Part shown: positions 1 to 6,628 of the stretch, piece by piece
How the letters are laid out: each line of letters starts with the position of its first letter
How positions within the stretch are numbered: position 1 is the stretch's first letter
From: Candidatus Aenigmatarchaeota archaeon
Lineage (GTDB): Archaea > Aenigmatarchaeota > Aenigmatarchaeia > QMZS01
Assembly (NCBI GenBank): GCA_003663295.1
Contig: QMZS01000004.1
Location: 1-23,975, forward strand
Length of the DNA stretch: 23,975 nucleotides
Reading direction: 5' to 3'
Translations under genes and position numbers: made by a program
Notes under the pieces: model-generated
Database searches by the model: none
The model's input: the letters and a program-made list of their open reading frames with translations, nothing else
What the model was told of the DNA's origin: nothing

Positions 1-49
1 AAATTTACTTAATTATTTAACAAACCCTTTACAACCCGACAGAAAATGA

Positions 50-57
50 TTTAAATA
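50..57 (+). promoter_or_regulatory. TATA box of rubrerythrin gene
   Basis: TTTAAATA is centred about 22 nt before the ATG at 76. Archaeal TATA boxes sit about 25 nt before the transcription start, so the mRNA would start at or next to the start codon (leaderless). No Shine-Dalgarno-like sequence precedes the ATG. Confidence 0.6.
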
Positions 58-75
58 ATAATCTAATAAACAGTT

Positions 76-648
76 ATGACAACAATTGAAAATTTAACAA
101 AAGCTTTTATTGGCGAAAGTCAGGCAAGGAACAGATACACAATATACGCAAAGATTGCAAAAAAAGAAGGATTTGAACAGATCTCAGAAATCTTTTTGAT
201 TTCAGCAGACAATGAAAGAGAACACGCAAAATGGTTGTTCAGGATGATTGGAGAACTAAACAAAGATAATAAAAGTGAAATAAAAGTTGATGCAGGAGCT
301 CCAACAACTCTTGGAAATACAATAGAAAACCTGAAAGCCGCGATTGCAGGGGAGAACTTTGAACACACCCAAATGTATCCTGAATTCGCAAAGACTGCTG
401 AAGAAGAAGGATTTCCCGAGATTGCCGCAAGACTGAAAGCAATTGGGATTGCTGAGAAACATCACGAGGAAAGATACCTCAAATTGCTGAAAGAAGTTGA
501 AGGAAATTCAGTATTCAAAAAAGAGAATAAAGTTTACTGGGTTTGCAGGAAATGCGGATATATACACGAAGGAGAAAAAGCTATTGAGAAATGTCCTTCA
601 TGTGATCATCCAAAAAATTACTTCGAAGTCAAATGCGAAGAATACTAA
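76..648 (+). CDS. rbr: Rubrerythrin
   Basis: Cytoplasmic non-haem iron peroxidase that reduces hydrogen peroxide in anaerobes, taking electrons from rubredoxin or NAD(P)H-linked donors. The 190-residue product has the usual length. Residues 1-145 form a ferritin-like four-helix bundle with diiron ligand motifs: E14, E47-x-x-H50, E93/E96-H97 and E127-x-x-H130. Residues 155-185 are a rubredoxin-type domain with C157-x-x-C160-G and C173-P-x-C176, which bind one iron. The desulfoferrodoxin gene follows 48 nt downstream on the same strand, so superoxide and peroxide removal are encoded side by side. The start at 76 is supported by the TATA spacing. Family assignment is secure; the physiological electron donor cannot be read from the sequence. 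Confidence 0.96.
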   Translation: MTTIENLTKAFIGESQARNRYTIYAKIAKKEGFEQISEIFLISADNEREHAKWLFRMIGELNKDNKSEIKVDAGAPTTLGNTIENLKAAIAGENFEHTQMYPEFAKTAEEEGFPEIAARLKAIGIAEKHHEERYLKLLKEVEGNSVFKKENKVYWVCRKCGYIHEGEKAIEKCPSCDHPKNYFEVKCEEY

Positions 649-696
649 TTTATTTTTTTAATATATTTAAAATCGATTATTATTATTGGTAATACT

Positions 697-1083
697 ATGA
701 CAAATATAAATGAAATATATAAATGCGAAATCTGCGGCAACATAACTTCGGTTATTGAATCAGGAATTGGCGAATTGGTTTGCTGCGGTCAGGCAATAAA
801 ACTTTTTGAAGAAAACACTTTAGACGCGGAAGGCAATGAAAAACATGTTCCTGTTGTGGAAACTTATGACGGGGGTGTAAGCGTAAAGGTCGGTTCCGTA
901 CTGCATCCAATGGAAGAAAACCATCACATTTGTTTAATCCAGTTGGTAAAAGACAATAAAGTGATAATCGGGAAAAGGCTTGTGCCTGGGGAAAAACCCG
1001 AAGCAAGTTTCTGCCTTGCAAACACAGAAGGAATCACAGCAAAAGCATTGTGCAATGTTCATGGACTTTGGAAATCCAAATAA
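697..1083 (+). CDS. dfx: Desulfoferrodoxin (superoxide reductase)
   Basis: One-electron reductase that turns superoxide into hydrogen peroxide in the cytoplasm; the neighbouring rubrerythrin can then remove the peroxide. The 128-residue product has the two-domain (class I) layout. An N-terminal desulforedoxin domain carries C10-x-x-C13 and C29-C30 for centre I. The catalytic domain has the E48-K49-H50 motif, H70, H76, C119 and H122, the expected His4-Cys ligand set and catalytic Glu-Lys of centre II. A TTTAAAAT box at 666-673 lies about 27 nt upstream of the ATG, so the gene may have its own promoter as well as read-through from rubrerythrin. All key residues are present. Confidence 0.96.
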   Translation: MTNINEIYKCEICGNITSVIESGIGELVCCGQAIKLFEENTLDAEGNEKHVPVVETYDGGVSVKVGSVLHPMEENHHICLIQLVKDNKVIIGKRLVPGEKPEASFCLANTEGITAKALCNVHGLWKSK

Positions 1084-1173
1084 ATTTGGTTTTGTTAATT
1101 GTTTAAATTATGAAATATTTGATAATATGCGTTAATTTATTTTCAGGGTTCTCTTAATAGGATACTTTTCTGG

Positions 1174-1978
1174 ATGGGGGTTTTCATAATAAGTCTGCTG
1201 GTTTTGATTAAATCATCTGATTATTTTACAGACTCCGCTGAGAAAATAGGAATTCATTTTGGAATCTCAGCTTTTATTATTGGGGTCACAATTATTGCGG
1301 TTGGGACTTCGCTTCCTGAACTGGTTTCATCAATTATTGCAGTTCTGAATAATTCCTCTGAAATCATAGTTGGAACTGTTGTGGGTTCAAATATCTGCAA
1401 TATTTTTCTTGTTCTGGGGCTCGCGGCAATCTTCTCCAAAAAAACAATTGAGATTGGATGTGAATTAATTCATGTTGATTTACCTTTTATTGTTGGTTCC
1501 TCGTTTTTACTCGCAGTAACAATCTGGGATGGGATTTTCACTTCTTCTGAAGCATTATTGTGCCTTGCCTGCCTGATTATCTTTATATACTATACCCTCA
1601 ACACTGAAAGAACCCATGAAAATCCTGAAGTGGAAAAAGAGATGAAAGCCAAAACTAGAAAAAGCAAGATGGATAAAAAAACCGTGTTGGTTCTTATTGT
1701 AAGCTCTATTTTTATTTATCTTGGGGCAAACTATACAGTTGAATCTGTTATCAAATTGTCAGAGCTTCTCGGTATAGGCAAGCTGTAATGGGTATTCTGC
1801 TTTAATCGGAACTTTAATCATTCCTCAAAACATATTGTCTTTTGGTCTTCCAATGATACTGATGGCAACAATAATGTATTTCTTCATAACGCAAGATAAA
1901 GAGATTACCAAATGGAAAGGTTGGCTGCTTTTGATATTCTATGTTTTCTTTATTGAGAAATTATTTGGGTTGTTATAG
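1174..1978 (+). pseudogene. Na+/Ca2+ exchanger (CaCA family), alpha-2 repeat deleted
   Basis: Remnant of an inner-membrane cation/Ca2+ antiporter. The first 204 codons (1174-1788) read MGVFIISLLVLIKSSDYF and then the alpha-1 repeat, with GTSLPELVSS at about residues 44-53 and VGSNICNIFLVLG after it, followed by a charged cytoplasmic loop (about 143-168). The frame stops at 1786-1788 just where the second alpha repeat should begin. In another frame, 1784-1978 continues with CNGYSALIGTLIIPQNILSF and a final hydrophobic helix ending in TAG at 1976-1978, matching the end of family members. The missing part is the whole alpha-2 repeat, roughly 30-40 residues. Both alpha repeats form the ion path, so the product should be inactive as an exchanger. 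Such a deletion is not a simple sequencing indel. Confidence 0.75.
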
Positions 1979-2008
1979 ATTACGTTGCAGTGGAATTGAT
2001 TATTTTTA

Positions 2009-2455
2009 TTAAATCCACATCCTGACTTTCTTTTTGTATGTTGAGTATTTTTTGCCAAATGCTTTCTTAAGGTTTTTTTCTTCCAAGGGGATAAACATTG
2101 CGTTCATCGCAATTATGAAAAATATTGGAAACATCAGGGTAATTAAATTTCCCTGAAAGATTGAGATTCCCAACAGAATCATTGTCAATCCCAAATAAAC
2201 TGGGTGGCGGCTTATTCTGAAAGGTCCTGAAGTTATTAGAGTTGTTGGTATCTCCTTTGGTTTTATTGTTGTGTTTCTGATTTTGAACAGATAAGAGACC
2301 CAGAGATTTAGAATTATTCCTGTAAGGATTAACAAAAGTCCGAGGTAAGTGTAAGGCGAATAAATTAGTATTTTTATTGGAATTAAGTGATTTATGAATA
2401 TTGACTTGAATAACAGAACTGTGAAATAGATTGGAGGTTGGAGTATGGGTTTCAT
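2009..2455 (-). CDS. Isoprenylcysteine carboxyl methyltransferase (ICMT)/phospholipid methyltransferase-like membrane protein
   Basis: The 148-residue integral membrane protein has about four hydrophobic segments (around 10-30, 34-54, 93-118). The diagnostic part is the C-terminal half: GPFRISRHPVYLGL at about 77-90, the short re-entrant helix and E-E-K-N-L at about 124-128, then FGKKYSTYKKKVRMWI at the end. This R-x-S-R-H-P-x-Y-x-G plus E-x-x-L-x-x-x-F-G-x-x-Y-x-x-Y motif is the SAM-binding signature of the ICMT/PEMT/NnrU-like group. The methyl acceptor (prenylated lipid, phospholipid or small molecule) cannot be deduced. The gene is convergent to the damaged exchanger gene. Confidence 0.8.
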   Translation of the reverse strand: MKPILQPPIYFTVLLFKSIFINHLIPIKILIYSPYTYLGLLLILTGIILNLWVSYLFKIRNTTIKPKEIPTTLITSGPFRISRHPVYLGLTMILLGISIFQGNLITLMFPIFFIIAMNAMFIPLEEKNLKKAFGKKYSTYKKKVRMWI

Positions 2456-2499
2456 AATTTAAGTTGTTTTTTGGTATTTATCTTTGTATCAATTTATAA

Positions 2500-2715
2500 T
2501 TACCATTTACTATCTTTTAATTTTTCTTTAAAATAAAATACTAATGCACTCAAAGTACCTGCACTAAACAAAAACCACTTAAAGATTTCTCCCCCCATTT
2601 GCCTAGATATGAAATCACTCACAATAAATATCCCAATAACAAATATTAATGGAACCACTATAAAAATATACACTGCTTCTTTAACTTTCCTTTCATATTT
2701 GGTTGGTCTTGACAT
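2500..2715 (-). CDS. Small two-helix membrane protein, unknown function
   Basis: The 71-residue product starts with a basic stretch (MSRPTKYERKVKEA), then has two hydrophobic segments at about 15-34 and 45-61 and a basic tail. This is the topology of a small inner-membrane protein with both ends in the cytoplasm. I do not recognise a family. It is divergent from the next gene, with an AT-rich 64-nt intergenic region between them. Confidence 0.55.
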   Translation of the reverse strand: MSRPTKYERKVKEAVYIFIVVPLIFVIGIFIVSDFISRQMGGEIFKWFLFSAGTLSALVFYFKEKLKDSKW

Positions 2716-2779
2716 AAATAGTTTTATTTTACCTATTTATTAACTTAATTTCTTACCTTTTTTATTACATTAAAATTTT

Positions 2780-3691
2780 ATGAAAAAGAAAAAAGTTAAA
2801 AACAACAACACCAAAGAAAAATCAACAGATAAATATAAAGAAGTGATGAATATAAGTATCTTAATTTTCATTACTATTTGCTTTCTTTGTATTTCAATAT
2901 ATCTTGGAAATAACTCCGAAGATATAAATTTAAATCTTCCTTTCAAAAAATATTATTTTGAAGCTAGTTTTAATCCAAGCGAAAATATAATACTTAATCA
3001 ATTTAGAATTTATTATAAATTTAACCAAGATTCAAATAAAGGCTATATTTCCTTTATGATTACTGAAATTAATGAGTCCATTACCACTAAATCTTTCGAA
3101 ATAGAAATACCTCCAGAATTAAATATAACAGATGTTAATATCAATTATTGTAAAAATGATAGTTTTAAGAAATATATTAACAATAGTTTAGAAAATAAGC
3201 ATTTTATTGTTATTTATAATATTAGCACCCCTCTTGAAAATACCCAAGTAAATATAACCTTCAATGGAACTAATTCTTTTGAACCTAATGGAAAATATAA
3301 GCTATATGTAGATGCATGGAGAACTTATTCAGACCAAAGAACTCCAATTAAATTTAATTTAGGTGAATATAAATGTAGAAACCTTTGTTTTGGAGGATAT
3401 AGAAATTCAGAAACTGAGATAAATGGAAAAATCATTAATATAAAATATCCCCTGCTTTATTATCAAGGAAATGACCCTAAACGTCTTGGACAATCTTTAG
3501 CTATAAATACAATCCATCAACCATCTGAAAAAAGAAAATCTAATTCTGACAATCTTCAAATAGCTTTTTTTGTTTCAAGTTGTGTTTTGCTTGCAGAAGC
3601 AATACGTTTTCTTATGTTGTATATTCTATCAAACAATTTAAATTATATTATTAAATTTATAAGAAAACTAAAAAAGAAATGTCTTATTTAA
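2780..3691 (+). CDS. Membrane-anchored protein with large extracytoplasmic domain, unknown
   Basis: The 303-residue protein has a very basic N-terminus (MKKKKVKNNN), one transmembrane helix at about 25-42, an Asn/Ser/Thr-rich and probably beta-rich domain at about 45-255 exposed outside, a second helix at about 258-285 and a basic cytoplasmic tail. The central domain holds many N-x-S/T sequons, which would allow N-glycosylation in archaea. No catalytic motif is visible. Base composition is even more AT-rich than the neighbours, which may indicate accessory DNA. No family recognised. Confidence 0.65.
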   Translation: MKKKKVKNNNTKEKSTDKYKEVMNISILIFITICFLCISIYLGNNSEDINLNLPFKKYYFEASFNPSENIILNQFRIYYKFNQDSNKGYISFMITEINESITTKSFEIEIPPELNITDVNINYCKNDSFKKYINNSLENKHFIVIYNISTPLENTQVNITFNGTNSFEPNGKYKLYVDAWRTYSDQRTPIKFNLGEYKCRNLCFGGYRNSETEINGKIINIKYPLLYYQGNDPKRLGQSLAINTIHQPSEKRKSNSDNLQIAFFVSSCVLLAEAIRFLMLYILSNNLNYIIKFIRKLKKKCLI

Positions 3692-3717
3692 ACCAATTAT
3701 TTAGTCATTAAAATCCT

Positions 3718-3975
3718 TTAGATATACGCTTTATCATGATGTTTAAAGGTAACGAATTTAAGATATTTGGTTTTTATTTCAAATAGAATCACAAATGAAC
3801 CTATATGAACTCTCCTTAATCCTTTCATATTGCCTTTAAGTGGTTTGTAATGTTCTGGCCTTTCTAAGATTTCATCAATTTTTGATTCTAATCTTTTGAA
3901 TAATTTTATATCATTCTTTTTTAATTTCTTGGCAATTTTCAAAAATTCATCAGAAAAATCAGCCATATATTTCAT
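3718..3975 (-). CDS. RelE/ParE-family toxin
   Basis: The 85-residue protein has the RelE-fold pattern. An N-terminal F-S-D-E-F-L-K-I-A-K-K-L-K-K helix is followed by a second helix with E-K-P-like turn (residues about 34-43, ILERPEHYKP), then L-K-G-N-M-K-G-L-R-R-V-H-I-G-S-F-V-I-L-F-E and F-K-H-H-D-K-A-Y at the end. Archaeal RelE toxins cleave mRNA on the ribosome; the basic and His residues near the C-terminus correspond to that active-site region. Its start overlaps the last 4 nt of the upstream antitoxin gene, as is typical of translationally coupled toxin-antitoxin pairs. Confidence 0.82.
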   Translation of the reverse strand: MKYMADFSDEFLKIAKKLKKNDIKLFKRLESKIDEILERPEHYKPLKGNMKGLRRVHIGSFVILFEIKTKYLKFVTFKHHDKAYI

Positions 3976-4256
3976 AACTCCTCAAATAATTTCTTAACAT
4001 CTCCGGAATGTTCGCATCTTTTAAACTTACCTTCTTTTAAATCTTTTAGACCTCTGTTAATGCTATCTCTAAACTCTTCATCATTATATATCAAAATTTC
4101 GTCTTTAAGCTCTTCTAATTCCACCTTCCTTTTTTCAAGCTTTCCTATAAACAATTCTATATCTGTTATTGTACCCACTAAAGGACTTAAATTTATTTTC
4201 TTGTCAATATATTTTTTGTGTAAATCCTTTGGTTTCAGTTTGGTTTTAAGTTCCAT
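3972..4256 (-). CDS. Antitoxin partner of the RelE-like toxin
   Basis: A 94-residue hydrophilic, charged protein encoded directly upstream of the toxin with a 4-nt overlap. A predicted coiled-coil/helical middle (about 30-60, rich in E, K and L) is followed by a C-terminal acidic-basic segment that would wrap the toxin. Function is inferred mainly from gene order; the sequence itself matches no antitoxin family I can name. The promoter region is shared with the divergent DUF5320/permease operon (110 nt between the two ATGs) and holds a 12-bp palindrome. Confidence 0.65.
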   Translation of the reverse strand: MELKTKLKPKDLHKKYIDKKINLSPLVGTITDIELFIGKLEKRKVELEELKDEILIYNDEEFRDSINRGLKDLKEGKFKRCEHSGDVKKLFEEL

Positions 4257-4295
4257 AATAAAATAATCTTATATAATAGGCTAAACAGCGATTCC

Positions 4296-4307
4296 GAATA
4301 TATATTC
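4296..4307. promoter_or_regulatory. Palindromic operator copy 1
   Basis: GAATATATATTC is a perfect 12-bp palindrome. An identical copy lies 56 bp to the right, overlapping the predicted start of the permease operon. This copy sits between the antitoxin promoter and the operon TATA box. The exact repetition suggests a dimeric repressor site; the DUF134 helix-turn-helix protein at the operon's end is the obvious candidate, by inference only. Confidence 0.5.
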
Positions 4308-4336
4308 ACCAACCTATATCTTTAACAACCGATAAC

Positions 4337-4344
4337 TATAAATA
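4337..4344 (+). promoter_or_regulatory. TATA box of the DUF5320/permease operon
   Basis: TATAAATA is centred about 25 nt before the ATG at 4366, so transcription is expected to begin at the start codon (leaderless). The second palindrome (4352-4363) lies between the box and the start, where a bound protein would block initiation. Confidence 0.55.
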
Positions 4345-4351
4345 CTATTTT

Positions 4352-4363
4352 GAATATATATTC
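4352..4363. promoter_or_regulatory. Palindromic operator copy 2
   Basis: A second identical copy of GAATATATATTC, extended by one more matching pair (T at 4351, A at 4364). It ends 2 nt before the ATG of the DUF5320 gene and lies inside the region normally covered by TFB and RNA polymerase, as expected for a repressor operator. Confidence 0.55.
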
Positions 4364-4365
4364 AT

Positions 4366-4641
4366 ATGCCAAGAGGAGATAGAACCGGACCGGAAGGAAA
4401 AGGCTCTAAGACTGGAAGAGGCGCAGGTTTTTGCGCAGGAAACAATAGCCCTGGATACATGAACACTGGATTCGGGGGTGGACGCGGATTTGGAAGAGGT
4501 CTCGGAAGAGGATTTAGATCAGGTTACTCAAACACCGGAACCCAAACCAAAGAAGAGCAAAAAACCGCTTTAGAAACCAATTTAAAAGACATTGAAGCGG
4601 AAAAACAGGAACTTAAGAGAAGACTGAAGGAACTGGAATAA
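4366..4641 (+). CDS. DUF5320 family protein
   Basis: A 91-residue protein beginning MPRGDRTGPEGKGSKTGRGA, the recognisable signature of DUF5320. Residues 1-55 are Gly/Arg-rich with one Cys (C23 in F-C-A-G) and no predicted fold; residues about 60-91 form a charged helix (coiled-coil-like, K-E-E-Q-K-T-A-L-E). Family members are found near NifX-like and DUF134 genes, as here. The function is not established. First gene of an apparent five-gene operon; a T-rich stretch (4643-4659) follows the stop codon and could end part of the transcripts. Confidence 0.8.
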   Translation: MPRGDRTGPEGKGSKTGRGAGFCAGNNSPGYMNTGFGGGRGFGRGLGRGFRSGYSNTGTQTKEEQKTALETNLKDIEAEKQELKRRLKELE

Positions 4642-4642
4642 A

Positions 4643-4659
4643 GTTTTTTCTTTTTTTAA
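4643..4659 (+). terminator. T-rich possible partial terminator
   Basis: Two runs of six and seven T residues separated by one C directly after the DUF5320 stop codon. Archaeal transcription often ends at such T tracts without a hairpin. It would allow more DUF5320 than permease mRNA. The AT-rich background makes this weak. Confidence 0.3.
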
Positions 4660-4666
4660 TATTAAT

Positions 4667-5086
4667 ATGGACAAGAAATTAAAAGAATCAATTGCAAATG
4701 CGGCGAGGAGTATTGGAAACAGCCTGCCTGTATTAACAGGAGTTATTCTGCTTATTGGTTTGATTGAGACCTTTGTGCCAAAATCAATTTATCCAACATT
4801 ATTCAGCAACAATGTTCTTCTTGACCCGATTATCGGGAGCGGGTTGGGAAGTATCCTCATAGGAAACCCGGTAACAAGTTATGTGCTTGGGGGAGAACTT
4901 CTCTTACAAGGGGTAAGTCTTGTCGCAGTCACCGCATTTATTGTTTCTTGGGTTACTGTTGGGTTAATACAACTGCCAGCGGAAGCAACATTGCTTGGAA
5001 AGAAATTCGCAGTGGCAAGAAACATTCTGAGTTTTATATTTTCAATCATAGTTGCAATAACAACTGTGTTTATAATAAGTTTATAA
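4667..5086 (+). CDS. ArsP/DUF318-family permease, first half
   Basis: A 139-residue membrane protein with about four helices (17-36, 50-75, 80-100, 112-138). The motif I-G-N-P-V-T-S-Y-V-L-G-G-E-L-L (about 65-79) matches the conserved repeat of the permease family PF03773 (ArsP_1, formerly DUF318), whose studied bacterial member ArsP exports trivalent organoarsenicals. The usual protein has two such repeats in one chain of more than 300 residues; here the two halves are separate genes, with the second beginning 1 nt after this stop. Both would be needed for one transporter. The substrate here is not known. Confidence 0.8.
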   Translation: MDKKLKESIANAARSIGNSLPVLTGVILLIGLIETFVPKSIYPTLFSNNVLLDPIIGSGLGSILIGNPVTSYVLGGELLLQGVSLVAVTAFIVSWVTVGLIQLPAEATLLGKKFAVARNILSFIFSIIVAITTVFIISL

Positions 5087-5087
5087 C

Positions 5088-5585
5088 ATGGGAGAGCAAA
5101 GTTATTCGGGAATTTACTTCTTGCTAAGTGTTCTTGCCTTATATACTTTGGTTGGAATATTCAGAATTGAATCAATTCTCCCATCACTAATGTTTTCATT
5201 CTCAATTTTTAAAAATGTAATTCCTGTTTTGGTTCTTATTTTTGCGCTAATGGCTGCGATGGATTATTATGTGTCCCCGAAATCAATCAGCAAACACATT
5301 GGAAAATCTTCAGGATATAAAAAATGGGTTTTTGCAATCCTTGGAGGAATTATTTCCACAGGTCCGATTTATATGTGGTACCCAATGCTGAAAGAACTAA
5401 AAAAACAGGGAGTTGGTTACGGGTTTATTGCAACATTTATCTATAACAGGGCAATTAAACTGCCTTTGCTTCCTATAATGTTATTATATTTCAACGTACA
5501 ATTTATTGCCGTACTTACTCTGGTAATGATTATTGCCTCTCTGATTATCGGCCTTATATTTGAAAAAATAGAAGATAAATTATGA
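5088..5585 (+). CDS. ArsP/DUF318-family permease, second half
   Basis: A 165-residue membrane protein with about five helices. The segment I-S-T-G-P-I-Y-M-W-Y-P-M-L-K-E-L (about 90-105) is the second-repeat signature of the family, followed by F-I-Y-N-R-A-I-K-L-P-L-L-P (about 118-130). The start lies 1 nt after the stop of the first half and its own stop overlaps the next start (ATGA), so the operon is tightly coupled. It presumably assembles with the first half as a two-chain transporter. No Cys residues are visible, unlike bacterial ArsP, so an arsenical substrate should not be assumed. Confidence 0.8.
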   Translation: MGEQSYSGIYFLLSVLALYTLVGIFRIESILPSLMFSFSIFKNVIPVLVLIFALMAAMDYYVSPKSISKHIGKSSGYKKWVFAILGGIISTGPIYMWYPMLKELKKQGVGYGFIATFIYNRAIKLPLLPIMLLYFNVQFIAVLTLVMIIASLIIGLIFEKIEDKL

Positions 5586-5887
5586 AAATAGCAATCTCTT
5601 CAGAAGGTAAAGATGAAAATTCCAAAGTAAGCCAGATGAGTGGCAGAGCCCCTTATTATCTAATCTTCGAAAACAAAAAACTCATAAAAACAATTAAAAA
5701 TCCTTTCAGGATGGGTGGTGGAGGCGCAGGATTTGGCGTTGCGGAAATGCTTTCAGAAGAAAATGTAAATCTCGTAATAAGCGGTAAATTCGGAGGAAAC
5801 ATGGTATCGACCCTTGAAACCAAAGGGATTAAATCTAAAGAACTGTCGGGAATAATGGTAAAAGAAGCCCTGGAAAAAGCAGAATAA
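5582..5887 (+). CDS. NifX/NifB-domain (dinitrogenase iron-molybdenum cofactor family) protein
   Basis: A 101-residue single-domain protein of the NifX/NafY/NifB-C-terminal fold (PF02579). It starts M-K-I-A-I-S-S-E-G-K and has the small beta strand F-E-N-K-K-L-I-K-T-I-K-N-P-F, a Gly-rich loop M-G-G-G-G-A-G-F-G (about 45-53) and V-N-L-V-I-S-G-K-F-G-G-N (about 62-73). Members bind metal clusters or small ligands. No nif genes are present in this window, so a role in nitrogen fixation is unlikely. Its ATG overlaps the preceding stop by 4 nt. Confidence 0.88.
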   Translation: MKIAISSEGKDENSKVSQMSGRAPYYLIFENKKLIKTIKNPFRMGGGGAGFGVAEMLSEENVNLVISGKFGGNMVSTLETKGIKSKELSGIMVKEALEKAE

Positions 5888-5888
5888 A

Positions 5889-6173
5889 ATGCCAAGACCA
5901 AGAAATCGCAGGAGAATTAGTTCCAAACCGGGAGTCACTTATTTTAAACCCGCTGGCGTAAGGATGATGGACCTTGAAGAAATTACTTTGAATATTGATG
6001 AATGGGAAGCAGTAAGATTAACAGATTTCCTTGAGCTGGAACAAATAGAATCCTCAAAGAAAATGGGAATCTCCCAGCCAACATTTCACAGGTTACTAAA
6101 ATCAGCAAGAAAAAAATTAACTGAGGCAATTATTGAAGGGAAAGCGATTCGCGTTGAAGGCGGGGAATTTTGA
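5889..6173 (+). CDS. DUF134 family helix-turn-helix protein, probable operon regulator
   Basis: A 94-residue protein with the DUF134 (PF02001) layout: an N-terminal basic P-R-P-R-N-R-R-R-I segment, V-T-Y-F-K-P-A-G-V (about 16-24), the typical L-N-I-D-E-W-E-A-V-R-L-T-D (about 34-46) and a sigma-70-region-4-like helix-turn-helix at about 48-82 (E-Q-I-E-S-S-K-K-M-G-I-S-Q-P-T-F-H-R-L-L). It starts 1 nt after the NifX-like stop. By position it is the best candidate to bind the two palindromes before the operon; this is inference. Confidence 0.88.
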   Translation: MPRPRNRRRISSKPGVTYFKPAGVRMMDLEEITLNIDEWEAVRLTDFLELEQIESSKKMGISQPTFHRLLKSARKKLTEAIIEGKAIRVEGGEF

Positions 6174-6202
6174 GATTAAATAGGTTTATTGACTGTATAA
6201 AC

Positions 6203-6220
6203 ATTAATATGCATATTAAT
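6203..6220. promoter_or_regulatory. 18-bp perfect palindrome
   Basis: ATTAATATGCATATTAAT reads the same on both strands. It lies 30 nt after the DUF134 gene and about 90 nt before the broken nuclease gene, in otherwise unassigned DNA. It could be a repressor site for either unit. A perfect 18-bp palindrome is unlikely by chance even in AT-rich sequence. Confidence 0.4.
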
Positions 6221-6232
6221 ATAATGTGCTCC

Positions 6233-6256
6233 CTATTGATCCTACGGAGTCAATAG
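6233..6256 (+). other. Hairpin-forming sequence downstream of the DUF134 gene
   Basis: CTATTGA (6233-6239) pairs with TCAATAG (6250-6256), and TCC (6240-6242) with GGA (6246-6248) around a TAC loop, with one bulged G. It could be the end of the permease operon transcript or a regulatory leader for the following reading frame. No T tract follows directly, so a terminator role is uncertain. Confidence 0.35.
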
Positions 6257-6308
6257 ATAATTTAATAATCAACAAATTTAAGAAGTTACTAAAACTATAG
6301 AAGAAACA

Positions 6309-6628
6309 ATGATATTTATTGATGATGGATTCTTATCCAAACTCACTAAATATTTAGGCGAAGGAAAATATCTGAAATATGATGTTCTTGAGTTTTCAAA
6401 ATCAATAACAAAAAACAGAATCTATTTTGTAAACCTATTTTTTTCTATACCGCACCACCTTTTCAAGCAACACCCCCAACGGACAATCAAAAACAAAGGA
6501 AAGAAGAGTATGATAAATTTAAATCAAAACTTTCAAAATATAGAGAACTTATTTTTAGAAGAGACATTCAAAATTATAAAAAAATAATTTATTTCTTATT
6601 CCTCAATCTCCATCTATTAATTGGGTAG
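6309..6628 (+). pseudogene. NYN-domain (PIN-like, DUF88/LabA) nuclease fragment, frameshifted and truncated
   Basis: The frame from 6309 reads MIFIDDGFLSKLTKYLGEGK and YDVLEFSKSITKNR, like the start of NYN proteins (the V/I-F-I-D-G-x-N strand and first Asp). The match is lost after about residue 44. From the run of seven T at 6438-6444 the next frame reads FYTAPPFQATPPTDNQKQRK and on to RRDIQNYKKI, which is the expected continuation (Y-F-Y-T-A-P-P). That frame ends at 6626-6628 without the rest of the domain and its acidic residues. So there is one indel in a T tract and a missing C-terminal part. NYN proteins are RNases; this copy should be inactive. Confidence 0.7.

Noticed and set aside
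5582..5887. Nitrogen-fixation gene cluster
   Set aside because: Only a NifX-like single domain is present; nifH, nifD, nifK and nifB are not in the window, and the domain is widespread outside nitrogen fixers.
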